Assembly: GCA_024225635.1 (NCBI GenBank)
Contig: JAAEMK010000889.1
Span: 1 to 64,000 of the forward strand
DNA: 64,000 nt
Direction: 5' to 3'
From: Desulfobacteraceae bacterium
Lineage (GTDB): Bacteria; Desulfobacterota; Desulfobacteria; Desulfobacterales; Desulfobacteraceae
Shown piece after piece: positions 29,109-38,446 of this stretch. The notes under the pieces are model-generated. The model was not told where the DNA came from. It worked only from the letters and a program-made list of their open reading frames with translations, and ran no database searches. Position numbers and translations under genes: made by a program. Each line of letters opens with the position of its first letter. Position 1 is the first letter of the stretch.

Positions 29109-29124
29109 TTCCTGTTTTCAGGAA
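29109..29124. promoter_or_regulatory. Promoter-distal enhancer-like palindrome (UAS 2)
   Basis: TTCCTGTTTTCAGGAA, the exact inverse complement of UAS 1, with its centre 24 bp further from the promoter. Paired sites at this kind of spacing are typical for cooperative sigma-54 activators. Together the two sites could also fold as one 16-bp hairpin with an 8-base loop, so a terminator for the regulator gene is the alternative reading, but no thymine tract follows. Confidence 0.62.
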
Positions 29125-29169
29125 TTGGGAAAGGGTTGCGAAATCGTGAAAGAAGGGAGGTTAAGGAGG

Positions 29170-30573
29170 CTAATTCTTGCTGAACCCAGGCAGTCCGTGT
29201 TTTTTCAACAGACCGTACAATCTGGACTGGGAGATCCCGGAAAGCGACTCAGCCTTTTTCCGATCCCCTTCAGCTCTTTTTAGCAGTAAGGTAAGATACT
29301 CGGATTCGACTCGTTCCCGGTGGGCGTTCAGGGTGGGAAAGACGTCATCACCTTCCGGGGAACAACCGGGGAAAGCCTTTTGCACAGAAGGCTCATGGGA
29401 CTTTAACTTCAAGACAGCCATGCGGTATTCAGGGGGCAGATGCTTGGGAAACAGGGTGGGGTCCTGACCGGCTGAGCCCAGGCTGGAATCCAGTACATTG
29501 ATCAATTCCCGCACGTTACCCGGCCAGCTGTGGGCTGTCAAGGCATCCAAATAAGCCTTGGAAATGCCTTTGGGTAGGATGAAATAACGATTTGAGAGCT
29601 CATGGAGCTTTTTGACGGCGATCTCTTCAATATCCTCTTTTCGATCCCTGAGCGGGGGCAGATGAATGGACATGGCACGGATACGATAGAGAAGATCCTC
29701 CCGGAAAAGCTGGTCCGTTACCAGGGCATCAAGATCCCGGTTTGTGGCTGCCACCAGCCTGAAATCAACACTCTTTTCCCTCCCCCCGCCCAAGGGGCGC
29801 ACCTTTTTCTCCTGAATGGTTCTCAGTAAAGCGATCTGCACATTCAAAGGAAGATCGCCAACTTCATCCAGAAACAGGGTGCCTCCGTCCGCCTGAACAA
29901 TGAGGCCGTCCTGATGTCTATCAGCTCCTGTAAAAGCCCCCTTTTTATGGCCGAACAGGGTACTCTCCACCAAGGTATCGGGCAGGGCGCCGCAATCCAC
30001 GGCAACGAAAGGTCTGGATGCCCGTTTGCTGTTATTGTGGATGGCCCTGGAAAAGAGTTCTTTCCCCGTTCCGGTTTCACCCGTTATCAGGACACTGCCG
30101 TCTGTTGCCGATGCCTTGGCAACCTCCTGAAGACACCACTGGAGTAGATCGGATTCCCCGATGATCCCTTTCCGAAGAAGGGGTACCGGAGAAACATCCA
30201 CCTGCTTTTCCCTGCGATATTGCAGGGCCCGGGTGATGGAGAGGTTCACCTCGTCCAGAAGAAATGGTTTCTGGACGTAATCCCATGCGCCGTATTTGAA
30301 GGCAAGTTCCGCCCCAGTGCCCCCCCCTGTTCCGGTGATAATAATAACCTCAGGGCGGGAGGTGACTTTCATGAGATCCTGCAGTATATCGATACCGTTT
30401 CCTTCCGGGAATTCCAGATCAAGGAGAACCAGGTCAAACACTCCGCTTTCAGCAAGGCCCAAACCTTTGGACAGGGATTGGGCCATGCTTACTTCATGTT
30501 CCATCCTCTTGAGAAGCTTGGTTAAGAAAAGTCCTATTTTTGCATCATCATCAATGATTAAGATTCTGGCCAT
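29170..30573 (-). CDS. NtrC-family sigma-54-dependent response regulator
   Basis: 467 residues. Receiver (1-118) with Asp52 in LVLLDLEFPEGNG; AAA+ domain (about 135-370) with GETGTGKE Walker A and the sigma-54-contacting loop KKGAFTGAD; a Fis-type helix-turn-helix at the C-terminus (about 425-462, SGISQSRLYGLLKKHGL). It activates sigma-54 promoters from enhancer sites. ATG 30573 lies inside the end of the sensor kinase gene (23-base overlap), so the two are a cognate pair. Paired palindromes and a sigma-54 promoter follow directly downstream, making the chemosensory operon its obvious target. Confidence 0.94.
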   Translation of the reverse strand: MARILIIDDDAKIGLFLTKLLKRMEHEVSMAQSLSKGLGLAESGVFDLVLLDLEFPEGNGIDILQDLMKVTSRPEVIIITGTGGGTGAELAFKYGAWDYVQKPFLLDEVNLSITRALQYRREKQVDVSPVPLLRKGIIGESDLLQWCLQEVAKASATDGSVLITGETGTGKELFSRAIHNNSKRASRPFVAVDCGALPDTLVESTLFGHKKGAFTGADRHQDGLIVQADGGTLFLDEVGDLPLNVQIALLRTIQEKKVRPLGGGREKSVDFRLVAATNRDLDALVTDQLFREDLLYRIRAMSIHLPPLRDRKEDIEEIAVKKLHELSNRYFILPKGISKAYLDALTAHSWPGNVRELINVLDSSLGSAGQDPTLFPKHLPPEYRMAVLKLKSHEPSVQKAFPGCSPEGDDVFPTLNAHRERVESEYLTLLLKRAEGDRKKAESLSGISQSRLYGLLKKHGLPGFSKN

Positions 30574-33394
30574 TCAACACCCTTCCACTGTTTTGGTTCA
30601 ATGCACTGGCGATCACCTCGACCAGCTTGTCTGCGATTATCGGCTTCATGACCAGATCAACAATACCTGATTCCTTGACCATGGTCGAGGTGAGCCCCTG
30701 GCTGAATCCCGTGCACAGCACAATTGGAATATCAGGGCGAATTTTTAAAAGCCGTTTTGAGAGTTCAAGTCCGTTTATGCCGGGCATGGCCATGTCACAT
30801 ACCACAAGATCGAATTTTCCAGGATAACTCCGAAAGAGTCCAAGGGCATACAAAGGATCGGTGGCCCCGGTAATCTTATATGCCAGAGATTCAAGGCACT
30901 GCCGGCCACTCCTGATGATGACCTCTTCATCATCCACCCACAGAATCCTGGCCTTTACCTGTTTTGATAAAGCCGGGGATTGAACGGGGCCGGCGGGCTT
31001 GGCGCCACATACCGGAAGGAATACCTGGAAGGTTGTTCCCCGGCCGGGTTCACTTGAGACCAGAACATTTCCCTCCATCTCCCTGACAATACCGTACACC
31101 GTGGAAAGCCCCATGCCGGTCGCTTCCCTGCGTTTCTTTGTGGTGAAAAACGGATCGAAAATCTTTCCCAGGACCTGGCTGGACATACCTGTGCCGGTAT
31201 CTGCAACACTTAATTCCAGATAGGTTCCCAAAACGATTCCTTTGGCCCTGGCTATGGCAGGATCCTCGATGGCAACGGCTTCGAGCCCGATCTCAATGGT
31301 TCCACCGGAATTTTTCATGGCATGGACTGCGTTGGAGCACAGGTTCATGATAATCTGGTGAAGCTGGGACGCATTCGCCATAACAGTGGCTTCCGTTTTC
31401 TCCAGCCTTTGTATAAGATCAATATCCTTTGGCAGGGTGGCCCGTACAGATTGCAAACATCCCTTGACCAGGGGCGCCAGAATCATGGGGGATTTTTGAA
31501 TATCGGACTGACGGCTGAAGGTCAGGATATGTTTCACAAGATCCCTGGCCCTGATCCCGGCAGCCAGGATCTGATCCAGGTTGTCTTGGAGTTCCGTGTC
31601 ATCTTCGTTCCCCATTTTCGCAAGCTCGGCAAACCCCAGCACAGAGGACAGGATATTGTTAAAATCATGGGCAATGCCTCCCGCCAACGTGCCCACGGCC
31701 TCCATTTTCTGGGAATGCTTAAGACGCTGCTCCATTTGCCTTCGCCCTGTGATGTTCCGGGTGATTCCAAGAATCCTGTCGGCACACCCCTGGTCATCCC
31801 TTAAGAAACGAGCCGACGTCTCAGTCCAGACCGTAGCCCCGTCCTTCTTGATATGCTCCAATTCCAGTACGATCACCCTGTCGGGATCAACGCCGCCCTT
31901 TTCTTCCAGCGCAAGTTCCCGGTCAAGCTCCATGGAGATGTAGGTAAGGGAAGCTTCGGTCAAATAATCCCGGGACTCAAGCCGGACAAACTCCTCCGGC
32001 GTATGGCCAAGCATCTGTTTGACAGACGGGCTCATGTAAAGCAAACGCCTGGAAAAAAGTTCCAAAACCCATATACAGTCTGTGGCATTATCCGCCAACA
32101 GCCGATAGCGCTGTTCACTTTCCATCAACGCTTTTTCAGACCGATGTCTCTGGATGATTTTCCACATGCCGTCCATGAGCAGCTGCAACTGGCGGACATC
32201 GGAATCATTGTAGCGATCCCTTTTGTTCGCAACCCCAGCCACTGCGACAATGGCGTCTCCATCAAACACGGGAATGTTGAGATGGCGTACAATATCAACA
32301 TGCCCCCGGGGATAGCCCTTTGCCCGGCCAGAGCCAGGGCACTTGTAATCATTGGTGATAACGGCCTCCCGCTTTCGGATGGCTTCTCCCCACAATCCTG
32401 AAGCCTTCACAGGAAAGACCATGGGCTTGTCAACCAGTTCACACAGATCCATGACATTGCTTGACCAGTTCTGCACGGTCATCTCGGTTTCATCATCGTT
32501 CATGAAAAACAGATAGCCGATATCGCTTTGGGTTAAAACAGTGGCCTGATCAATGGCAAAGGTTGTCAGCTCCTCAAGGGAGGCATGGGACATCTGGCTC
32601 AATTCCAATATTTTCTGAAGCCGCTGTTCTTCTAAGCGCAACCCGGTTTCCGCCAAAGCCCGCTTTTTTTCGTTTTTAACCGTCTGCCAGGTGATGTAAA
32701 AAGAGAAGCCAAGGACGATGATGAGAAGACCCATAAAGATCTCAATCAGCCTGTGGGTGATCACCCGGATTTCCGAGTTGACATCATCCAGATACATGCC
32801 GGTACCCAGGACCCATCCCCAGGGAAAGAACCCTTTTACATAGGAGAGCTTTTCAGCGATCCTTTCCGGGTCATCCTGCCACTGCCAGAGATAGGTCAGA
32901 TAACCTTCCCCTTTCTCCTTTACAAGGGCTGCGCTTTCGGTAAACATGAATCTGCCCTGGGAATTGGCATAGGTTGACAGATCCGTTCCATCGAGCCCGG
33001 GCACATAGGGGTGCATGATCATTCTGGGGTGCAGGTCACTGATCCAGAAATAGTCCTTGCCATCGGAGCCGTAACGAAGCTCTTTAATACGTTCCTTAGC
33101 CCGTGACTGTGCATCGGCCAGGAAAAGTTCACTGCGTTCCACCCGATGATGATAATCCAACAACAGGCTCCAGGCACTGTCCGTGAGTCCATGGATCATC
33201 TCCTTTTTTTGATCCATCATGTGTGTTTTCAGGGAGGGAATAAAGATGAAAAAAAGACTCAACAGAAACAAGAAAAAGGTGATCCACAGGGGAACGATGA
33301 TTTTCAGAACTGCAACCTTTACCGTGGGAGACTTTATGTTTTCCATGACAACCGTTAAACCATAAAACCCCCACCATGAAAAGAAAAAGTTCAT
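30551..33394 (-). CDS. Hybrid sensor kinase (single Cache, GAF, PAS, kinase, receiver), partner of the NtrC-type regulator
   Basis: 947 residues. Membrane segment near 27-50, single-Cache-type sensor (about 60-210, with DYFWISDLHPRMIMHP), second membrane segment (about 213-235), GAF (about 260-420), PAS (about 425-550), HisKA with GGIAHDF near 572, ATPase domain (EATGMGLSTV), and receiver (VVCDMAMPGINGLEL). The kinase core resembles the three kinases after cheB. ATG 33394 is the longest start; an internal ATG at 33346 is equally plausible, and neither has a good ribosome site. The Cache motif resembles sensors of small organic acids, but the ligand is unknown. Confidence 0.92.
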   Translation of the reverse strand: MNFFFSWWGFYGLTVVMENIKSPTVKVAVLKIIVPLWITFFLFLLSLFFIFIPSLKTHMMDQKKEMIHGLTDSAWSLLLDYHHRVERSELFLADAQSRAKERIKELRYGSDGKDYFWISDLHPRMIMHPYVPGLDGTDLSTYANSQGRFMFTESAALVKEKGEGYLTYLWQWQDDPERIAEKLSYVKGFFPWGWVLGTGMYLDDVNSEIRVITHRLIEIFMGLLIIVLGFSFYITWQTVKNEKKRALAETGLRLEEQRLQKILELSQMSHASLEELTTFAIDQATVLTQSDIGYLFFMNDDETEMTVQNWSSNVMDLCELVDKPMVFPVKASGLWGEAIRKREAVITNDYKCPGSGRAKGYPRGHVDIVRHLNIPVFDGDAIVAVAGVANKRDRYNDSDVRQLQLLMDGMWKIIQRHRSEKALMESEQRYRLLADNATDCIWVLELFSRRLLYMSPSVKQMLGHTPEEFVRLESRDYLTEASLTYISMELDRELALEEKGGVDPDRVIVLELEHIKKDGATVWTETSARFLRDDQGCADRILGITRNITGRRQMEQRLKHSQKMEAVGTLAGGIAHDFNNILSSVLGFAELAKMGNEDDTELQDNLDQILAAGIRARDLVKHILTFSRQSDIQKSPMILAPLVKGCLQSVRATLPKDIDLIQRLEKTEATVMANASQLHQIIMNLCSNAVHAMKNSGGTIEIGLEAVAIEDPAIARAKGIVLGTYLELSVADTGTGMSSQVLGKIFDPFFTTKKRREATGMGLSTVYGIVREMEGNVLVSSEPGRGTTFQVFLPVCGAKPAGPVQSPALSKQVKARILWVDDEEVIIRSGRQCLESLAYKITGATDPLYALGLFRSYPGKFDLVVCDMAMPGINGLELSKRLLKIRPDIPIVLCTGFSQGLTSTMVKESGIVDLVMKPIIADKLVEVIASALNQNSGRVLNGQNLNH

Positions 33395-33420
33395 TTAATG
33401 AGTACAGTTCAGGGGGCTAT

Positions 33421-33445
33421 CAAGGGTCATCCGTATTGACCCTTG
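33421..33445. promoter_or_regulatory. Inverted repeat in the divergent promoter region
   Basis: Arms CAAGGGTCA (33421-33429) and TGACCCTTG (33437-33445) with a 7-base spacer lie between the divergent kinase and YchJ-like genes (33395-33583). The right arm overlaps a possible -35 TTGACC (33436-33441) with a weak -10 TATTAG 17 bases on, reading toward the YchJ-like gene. It could be an operator. Confidence 0.35.
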
Positions 33446-33583
33446 GTGAAATTTACATTATTAGTAGCAACACGGGGTTGGACATAAGGTTCAAGCCCGG
33501 GCTATGACAAAAACAGATAAAGACCGGGGGCCTCTTGTGATCATTGGGTTACGCGATCCCCCATTTGAATAAGGAGCAGAATC

Positions 33584-34069
33584 ATGAGTGCATGTCCATG
33601 TTGTTCAACGTTAGAGTACAGCCAGTGCTGTGAACCCATCATAAAAGGAGAGGTGCCTGCCAAGACGCCCGAGCAGGTGATGAGATCAAGATATTCAGCC
33701 TATGTAAAGGCTGACATCAATTACCTGGCAGAGAGCACCCATCCCGAAGGAAGGTCTGATTTTGATGAAGAGGCAACCCGCGCCTGGGCTGAAAATTCCG
33801 ACTGGGAAAAACTTGAGATCCTGAGCACCAAGGGGGGCGGGCCGGATGATAATGATGGCCTTGTTGAGTTCATCGCCCATTTTGCCCAGAGCGGGGTAGA
33901 GCATAAACACCATGAACTGGCCGTCTTCAAAAAAGAGGACGACCGCTGGTTCTTCCTGGACGGCAACCCTGTGAAGCCGACGACCGTCAGGAACGAGTCT
34001 CCCAAGGTCGGCAGAAATGAACCCTGCCCCTGCGGAAGCGGCAAAAAATTTAAAAAATGCTGCGGATAA
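33584..34069 (+). CDS. YchJ-family protein with two SEC-C zinc motifs
   Basis: 161 residues, usual size for the YchJ/UPF0225 family. The N-terminus has a SEC-C-like motif ([13 protein letters not shown], residues 4-16), the middle an NTF2-like fold ([19 protein letters not shown]), and the C-terminus a full SEC-C zinc motif ([18 protein letters not shown]). ATG 33584 follows AAGGAG. Biochemical role unknown; SEC-C motifs bind zinc and in SecA contact SecB and ribosomes. Transcribed alone, diverging from the kinase gene. Confidence 0.88.
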   Translation: MSACPCCSTLEYSQCCEPIIKGEVPAKTPEQVMRSRYSAYVKADINYLAESTHPEGRSDFDEEATRAWAENSDWEKLEILSTKGGGPDDNDGLVEFIAHFAQSGVEHKHHELAVFKKEDDRWFFLDGNPVKPTTVRNESPKVGRNEPCPCGSGKKFKKCCG

Positions 34070-34095
34070 CCAGGAACAGGTTTTAAGCGTTCTTC

Positions 34096-34125
34096 CCCCG
34101 GGGCTTGGACCACCCTGCCCCGGGG
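34096..34125. terminator. GC-rich hairpin after the YchJ-like gene
   Basis: Arms CCCCGGGGC (34096-34104) and GCCCCGGGG (34117-34125), a perfect 9-bp stem with a 12-base loop, begin 27 bases after the stop. No thymine tract follows, so it may be a Rho-assisted or partial terminator or simply an mRNA-stabilising structure. Confidence 0.4.
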
Positions 34126-34211
34126 AAACCCACCCGCCTTGAGAAACACGACTCTGCAGGAACGATGAAAACTGTCAGGAAAAATTGAAAAAGCGTGAGG
34201 AGAAAATAACC

Positions 34212-35777
34212 ATGTACCTTGTTACGGCGCAAGAGATGCAGGATATGGACAGAGAAACCATCGAGGAATTCGGCATTCCCGGACGGGTTCTCATGGAAAA
34301 TGCGGGACGGGGCTCGGTTGACATGCTTGTCCGGCTCTTTCCGTACATAAACTCAAAAAGGGTGTGCGTCCTTGCGGGACGGGGCAACAACGGCGGGGAC
34401 GGATTTGTGGTTGCCCGCTACCTGATCCAGATGGGCGTAAAAACCGATATTTTTCTGCTCTCCCAGCGGTCCAAGGTGACAGGGGATGCCCTGGCCAACC
34501 TCGAGCTTGCGGAGAAACTCGTGGAAAAATACCCGGACGCCACCCTGACAGAGGTACCGGACCTGGAGAGCTTTGACCGGGTCAAGCCCCGTATCGTCCA
34601 TGGGGAGCTGATTGTGGACGCCATCCTCGGCACCGGCCTCAACTCCGATGTCAGGGGCTATTTCAAGACCGTCATCCAGACGGTGAACGAGCTCTCCTGC
34701 CCCATCTTCAGCATCGACATCCCATCGGGCCTCAATGCCGACACGGGCCTTCCCTGGGGCGTCGCCATAAACGCCTTTGCCACGGCGACCTTTGCCTTTG
34801 CCAAGGCCGGCCATTTCCTGCTGCCGGGAAAAGAACTCACGGGGGAGCTTGAGATCGTGGATATCGGAATCCCCCCCTTTATCCGGGAACAATTTGATCC
34901 AAAGCTGACCCTTGTGGAGTCCCGGGATGTTGCAAAGTTATTCCCCCTGCGGCAGCTCCATGCCCACAAGGGAAATTTCGGCCACTTGGCCGTGGTGGCG
35001 GGTTCCACCGGCAAAACCGGGGCAGCCGCCCTTGCCGCCAATGCAGCCATGACCATGGGCGCAGGCCTTGTCACCCTGGGGATTCCGGCCAGCCTCAACC
35101 CGGCAGTGGAGCCCCAGGTCACGGAAACCATGACCTTTCCCCTGGCCGAAACCGTGCCGGGACAGCTCTCCGACACCGCCATGGAGGAACTCAAACAGCT
35201 GGCTGAAGGAAAAACAGCCATGGCCCTGGGTCCCGGCATCGGCACCGCCCCCGCCACCCAGGCCCTTGTACGAAAAATCATCAGCGAAATCGACCTTCCC
35301 CTGGTGATCGACGCCGACGGCCTCAACGCCATTGCCGAAGATCCCGGTATTCTCAAGACGGTCCAAAGCCCAATGGTGATTACCCCCCACCCGGGCGAGA
35401 TGGCCCGGCTGTGCAAGTCCTCCACCCGGGAGATCCAGGCCGACCGGCTTGGAACGGCCCGACGGTTTGCAAAGGAATACAACGTCATCGTCGTGCTCAA
35501 GGGGGCCGGCACCATCATCGCCCTTCCCAACGGCCGGGCCTTTCTTTCCACAACCGGCAACCCGGGCATGGCATCGGCCGGCATGGGGGACGTGCTCACC
35601 GGCATGATCGCAAGCCTTGCCGCCCAGGGCATGGCCCTTGAGGATGCCGCCGTGGCCGGGGTCTACATCCACGGGCTCTGCGGAGACCGGCTCGCCCGGG
35701 AACGGGGCGGTTTCGGCTTTGTAGCCTCTGAAATGATCCGGGCCATCCCCTTTGCCATCCATGGAGATTTATCATGA
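34212..35777 (+). CDS. nnr: Bifunctional NAD(P)H-hydrate repair enzyme (epimerase / ADP-dependent dehydratase)
   Basis: 521 residues. The N-terminal YjeF_N domain (about 1-215, with VLAGRGNNGGDGFVVARYL) epimerises damaged NAD(P)H hydrate. The C-terminal ribokinase-like domain (about 230-515, with VVAGSTGKTGAA and NPGMASAGMGDVLTGM) dehydrates it using ADP. ATG 34212 has GAGGAG upstream; an earlier in-frame TTG lacks one. Its stop overlaps tsaE by four bases (ATGA), and the nnr-tsaE pairing is common in bacteria. Confidence 0.95.
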   Translation: MYLVTAQEMQDMDRETIEEFGIPGRVLMENAGRGSVDMLVRLFPYINSKRVCVLAGRGNNGGDGFVVARYLIQMGVKTDIFLLSQRSKVTGDALANLELAEKLVEKYPDATLTEVPDLESFDRVKPRIVHGELIVDAILGTGLNSDVRGYFKTVIQTVNELSCPIFSIDIPSGLNADTGLPWGVAINAFATATFAFAKAGHFLLPGKELTGELEIVDIGIPPFIREQFDPKLTLVESRDVAKLFPLRQLHAHKGNFGHLAVVAGSTGKTGAAALAANAAMTMGAGLVTLGIPASLNPAVEPQVTETMTFPLAETVPGQLSDTAMEELKQLAEGKTAMALGPGIGTAPATQALVRKIISEIDLPLVIDADGLNAIAEDPGILKTVQSPMVITPHPGEMARLCKSSTREIQADRLGTARRFAKEYNVIVVLKGAGTIIALPNGRAFLSTTGNPGMASAGMGDVLTGMIASLAAQGMALEDAAVAGVYIHGLCGDRLARERGGFGFVASEMIRAIPFAIHGDLS

Positions 35778-36238
35778 ACCAGATCGTTATCACCCGCTCC
35801 GGCGAGGAGACCAGTGAACTCGGCGAAAAGCTCGGCAGACTGCTCACCAAAGGAATCGCCATCTCCCTGACCGGAGATCTGGGGGCTGGCAAGACAACCT
35901 TTGTCCAGGGCCTTGCAAAGGGACTGGAGGTGCCCGACTCCTTTTACGTGACAAGCCCCACCTACACCATAATCAACGAGTATCCCGGACGGGTGGACCT
36001 ATGCCACATGGATCTCTACCGCCTGGGCGCGAGCGATGAGCTGGAATACATCGGATTTGACGAAATTGTGGACACGGACAGGGTGATCATCATCGAGTGG
36101 CCCGAAATCATTGAACCGGGCCTGATCAACTTCGATCTGGACATCACCCTGGCCATAGACGAACAGTTCAACCGAAAAATTTCCTTTATTGCATCTGGAC
36201 TTGAGGCAACAAAAGTGCTAAGGAATCTTTTTGTCTAA
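35774..36238 (+). CDS. tsaE: TsaE, ATPase for tRNA threonylcarbamoyladenosine (t6A) synthesis
   Basis: 154 residues, normal length. Walker A motif [13 protein letters not shown] near residues 36-48, then [10 protein letters not shown] and the HMDLYRL block that characterise TsaE (YjeE). It assists the TsaBD complex in making t6A37 on ANN-decoding tRNAs. Coupled to nnr by a four-base overlap. The aspartate kinase gene starts 29 bases after its stop, so the three may be one transcript. Confidence 0.95.
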   Translation: MNQIVITRSGEETSELGEKLGRLLTKGIAISLTGDLGAGKTTFVQGLAKGLEVPDSFYVTSPTYTIINEYPGRVDLCHMDLYRLGASDELEYIGFDEIVDTDRVIIIEWPEIIEPGLINFDLDITLAIDEQFNRKISFIASGLEATKVLRNLFV

Positions 36239-36266
36239 AACTCAATCAACCAACTCAGGAGCTGTT

Positions 36267-37493
36267 ATGGCATTGAAAGTGCAAAAATTCGGAGGTACTT
36301 CGGTTGCCGACATCAAACGAATCAGAAACGTTGCAAAAAGGGTGGCAAAAGCCCATGACCAGGGGGACCAGGTAGTGGTCGTCCTCTCTGCCATGTCAGG
36401 GGTTACGGATCACCTGATCTCCATGGCCGGAGAAGCCGCAGAAACACCGGATAAACGGGAACTGGACGTTCTTCTCGCAACCGGCGAACAGACAACGGCA
36501 GCCCTTCTTGCAATGATGCTCAAATCCATGGGCTATAATTCCAAGTCCCTGCTCGGTTTCCAGGCCGGCATCCGCACGGACCGGAGCGCGGGCAAGGCAA
36601 GGATCCTGGACATCGAAGCAAAGCGCATCAAGGCGCTTCTGGACACGAATCACATCGTTGTGGTGGCCGGCTTCCAGGGAAGCGATATGAACGGTGACAT
36701 CACAACCCTTGGCAGGGGCGGGTCCGACACCTCGGCCGTGGCCATTGCCTCGGCCCTGAAGGCGGATGTCTGCGAAATATACACGGATGTGGACGGCGTC
36801 TACACCACTGACCCGCGAATCTGCACCAAAGCAAAAAAGATATCAAAAATAACCTACGAAGAGATGCTTGAAATGGCCGTGCTGGGCGCCAAGGTTCTGC
36901 AGATCCGCTCTGTGGAATTTGCCAAGAAATACAATGTGCCGGTTCATGTCAGATCATCATTCAATGAGGAGGAGGGAACCATGGTTGTCAATGAAAGTTC
37001 CGACATGGAGAGCGTTGTGGTCTCAGGCATCACCTGCGACATGAATGAAACACGGATCACCCTGAAAAAGGTGCCTGACCAGCCCGGAATATCGGCCAAG
37101 ATCTTCTCCCCCCTTGCCGAGGCGGAGATCATGGTGGACATGATCATCCAGAACACCCGCTCCGGCGGCGAGACCGACCTCACCTTCACCGTTCCCAAGG
37201 CGGATTTCAAAAAGGCAAAGGAGATCTCCGAAGAAGTGGGAAGTAGAATAGGTGCAAAAGAGGTGCTCACCGCCGAGCATATCGCCAAGGTGTCGGTGAT
37301 CGGACTTGGCATGAAGAGCCATTCCGGTGTTGCCGCCACCATGTTCTCGGCCCTGGCCGCCGAGAACATCAATATCCGGCTCATCGCCACCTCGGAGATA
37401 CGGATCTCCTGCGTCGTCGAGGCAAAATACGCAGAGCTTGCCGTCCGGGTTCTCCACACGGCGTTCGGCCTTGACGAGGAAGACGAGGAATAA
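36267..37493 (+). CDS. lysC: Aspartate kinase (first step to Lys, Thr, Met)
   Basis: 408 residues, the length of the single-function lysC type. The kinase domain opens [15 protein letters not shown] and contains [15 protein letters not shown] and [14 protein letters not shown]. Two ACT domains follow (about 265-335 and 345-405), so feedback control by an end product such as lysine or threonine is expected. ATG 36267 is preceded by CAGGAG; a TTG at 36231 overlapping tsaE is less likely. No leader long enough for a lysine riboswitch exists. It converges with pyrF across a 34-base gap. Confidence 0.96.
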   Translation: MALKVQKFGGTSVADIKRIRNVAKRVAKAHDQGDQVVVVLSAMSGVTDHLISMAGEAAETPDKRELDVLLATGEQTTAALLAMMLKSMGYNSKSLLGFQAGIRTDRSAGKARILDIEAKRIKALLDTNHIVVVAGFQGSDMNGDITTLGRGGSDTSAVAIASALKADVCEIYTDVDGVYTTDPRICTKAKKISKITYEEMLEMAVLGAKVLQIRSVEFAKKYNVPVHVRSSFNEEEGTMVVNESSDMESVVVSGITCDMNETRITLKKVPDQPGISAKIFSPLAEAEIMVDMIIQNTRSGGETDLTFTVPKADFKKAKEISEEVGSRIGAKEVLTAEHIAKVSVIGLGMKSHSGVAATMFSALAAENINIRLIATSEIRISCVVEAKYAELAVRVLHTAFGLDEEDEE

Positions 37494-37527
37494 CCTTCCA
37501 GGCCCCGGGGAAGACTTATGCTGAAAC

Positions 37528-38253
37528 TTAAACTTCCAGGGCCTGTTCCACTTCCCCTGCGATCCTGTCGGCGGCTTCGGCAGGATCGGCAGCGGTCCGT
37601 ATAGGCCGTCCCACAACGATCAGATCCGCCCCCTGCCGGACAGCCATGGCAGGGGTGGTGATCCGCTGCTGGTCATCATTGGCGACACTCCCCCAGGCGG
37701 GACGAATCCCCGGCGTCACCGCAAGGAACTCCTTGCCAAACCGCTTCTTGATGGCTGACGCCTCAAGTCCTGAACAGACAACCCCGGAGCACCCTGTATC
37801 ATGGGCAAGAGCGGCCCGCTTAAGCACCAGGCGCTCGGTTTCCGCGACATACTCCTCCTTGAAACCGCATTCATCCACCACGGAAGCATCATTGTCCGTG
37901 AGCAGGGTGACCCCCAGGACCCGGGTCTGCCCCCCGCCGCCGGCCACCGCCATCTCAAGCATTTTTCGTGACGATGAGGCATGGACGGTGACAAGGTCCG
38001 CACCGGTCCGGGCAGCGCTCTCCATGGCCTTTTTAACGGTTGCCGAAATATCGTGGAGTTTCAGGTCCAGAAATATCCCGGCGGAACTCAATTCCCTGAC
38101 CCGCTTCACAATTGAAGGCCCCTGGTCGATGAAGAGCTCGAGCCCGATCTTGAACATGCCCACCCGGCCGTCAAGCAGTTTGACAAGTTCCTCGGCCTCG
38201 GCCGCGGAAGACACGTCCAGGGGAAAGATGATACGACTGTTTCCTTTTTTCAT
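37528..38253 (-). CDS. pyrF: Orotidine 5'-phosphate decarboxylase
   Basis: 241 residues, usual length. The catalytic block FLDLKLHDISATVKKAM carries the Asp-Lys-Asp set, and the phosphate-binding C-terminus reads GADLIVVGRPI. It makes UMP in pyrimidine synthesis. ATG 38253 follows GGAGGG; the frame upstream has only a weak TTG with no signal. It is the only minus-strand gene in this region, diverging from the CheD-HDOD gene. Confidence 0.96.
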   Translation of the reverse strand: MKKGNSRIIFPLDVSSAAEAEELVKLLDGRVGMFKIGLELFIDQGPSIVKRVRELSSAGIFLDLKLHDISATVKKAMESAARTGADLVTVHASSSRKMLEMAVAGGGGQTRVLGVTLLTDNDASVVDECGFKEEYVAETERLVLKRAALAHDTGCSGVVCSGLEASAIKKRFGKEFLAVTPGIRPAWGSVANDDQQRITTPAMAVRQGADLIVVGRPIRTAADPAEAADRIAGEVEQALEV

Positions 38254-38446
38254 TGCAACCCTCCGGTTCCATGCAAGCTTTAAAAAAAATAAAAAATCCA
38301 GGCAAGATACGCCATCGAAAAGCAAGTTTCAAGCCTAAAGTGACTCATATAATTTTATGGTTGAAACCTCTTAACTAATAATGGTATTAAACGTAGTTTA
38401 CGTGGTCAATCAAATAGTTGTAAGAGACAGGAGAGAAGAATTCCAC

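Noticed and set aside
29085-29124. Terminator for the NtrC-type regulator gene
   Set aside because: The structure can fold, but no T tract follows on the minus strand, and each arm is itself a perfect dyad at enhancer distance from a sigma-54 promoter; kept as enhancer sites with this as the alternative.
34658-35762. Two long open frames antisense to nnr
   Set aside because: Composition-driven shadows of the nnr coding frame, with no ribosome sites or motifs.
36239-36266. Lysine riboswitch before lysC
   Set aside because: Only 28 bases separate tsaE and lysC, far too short for the aptamer.
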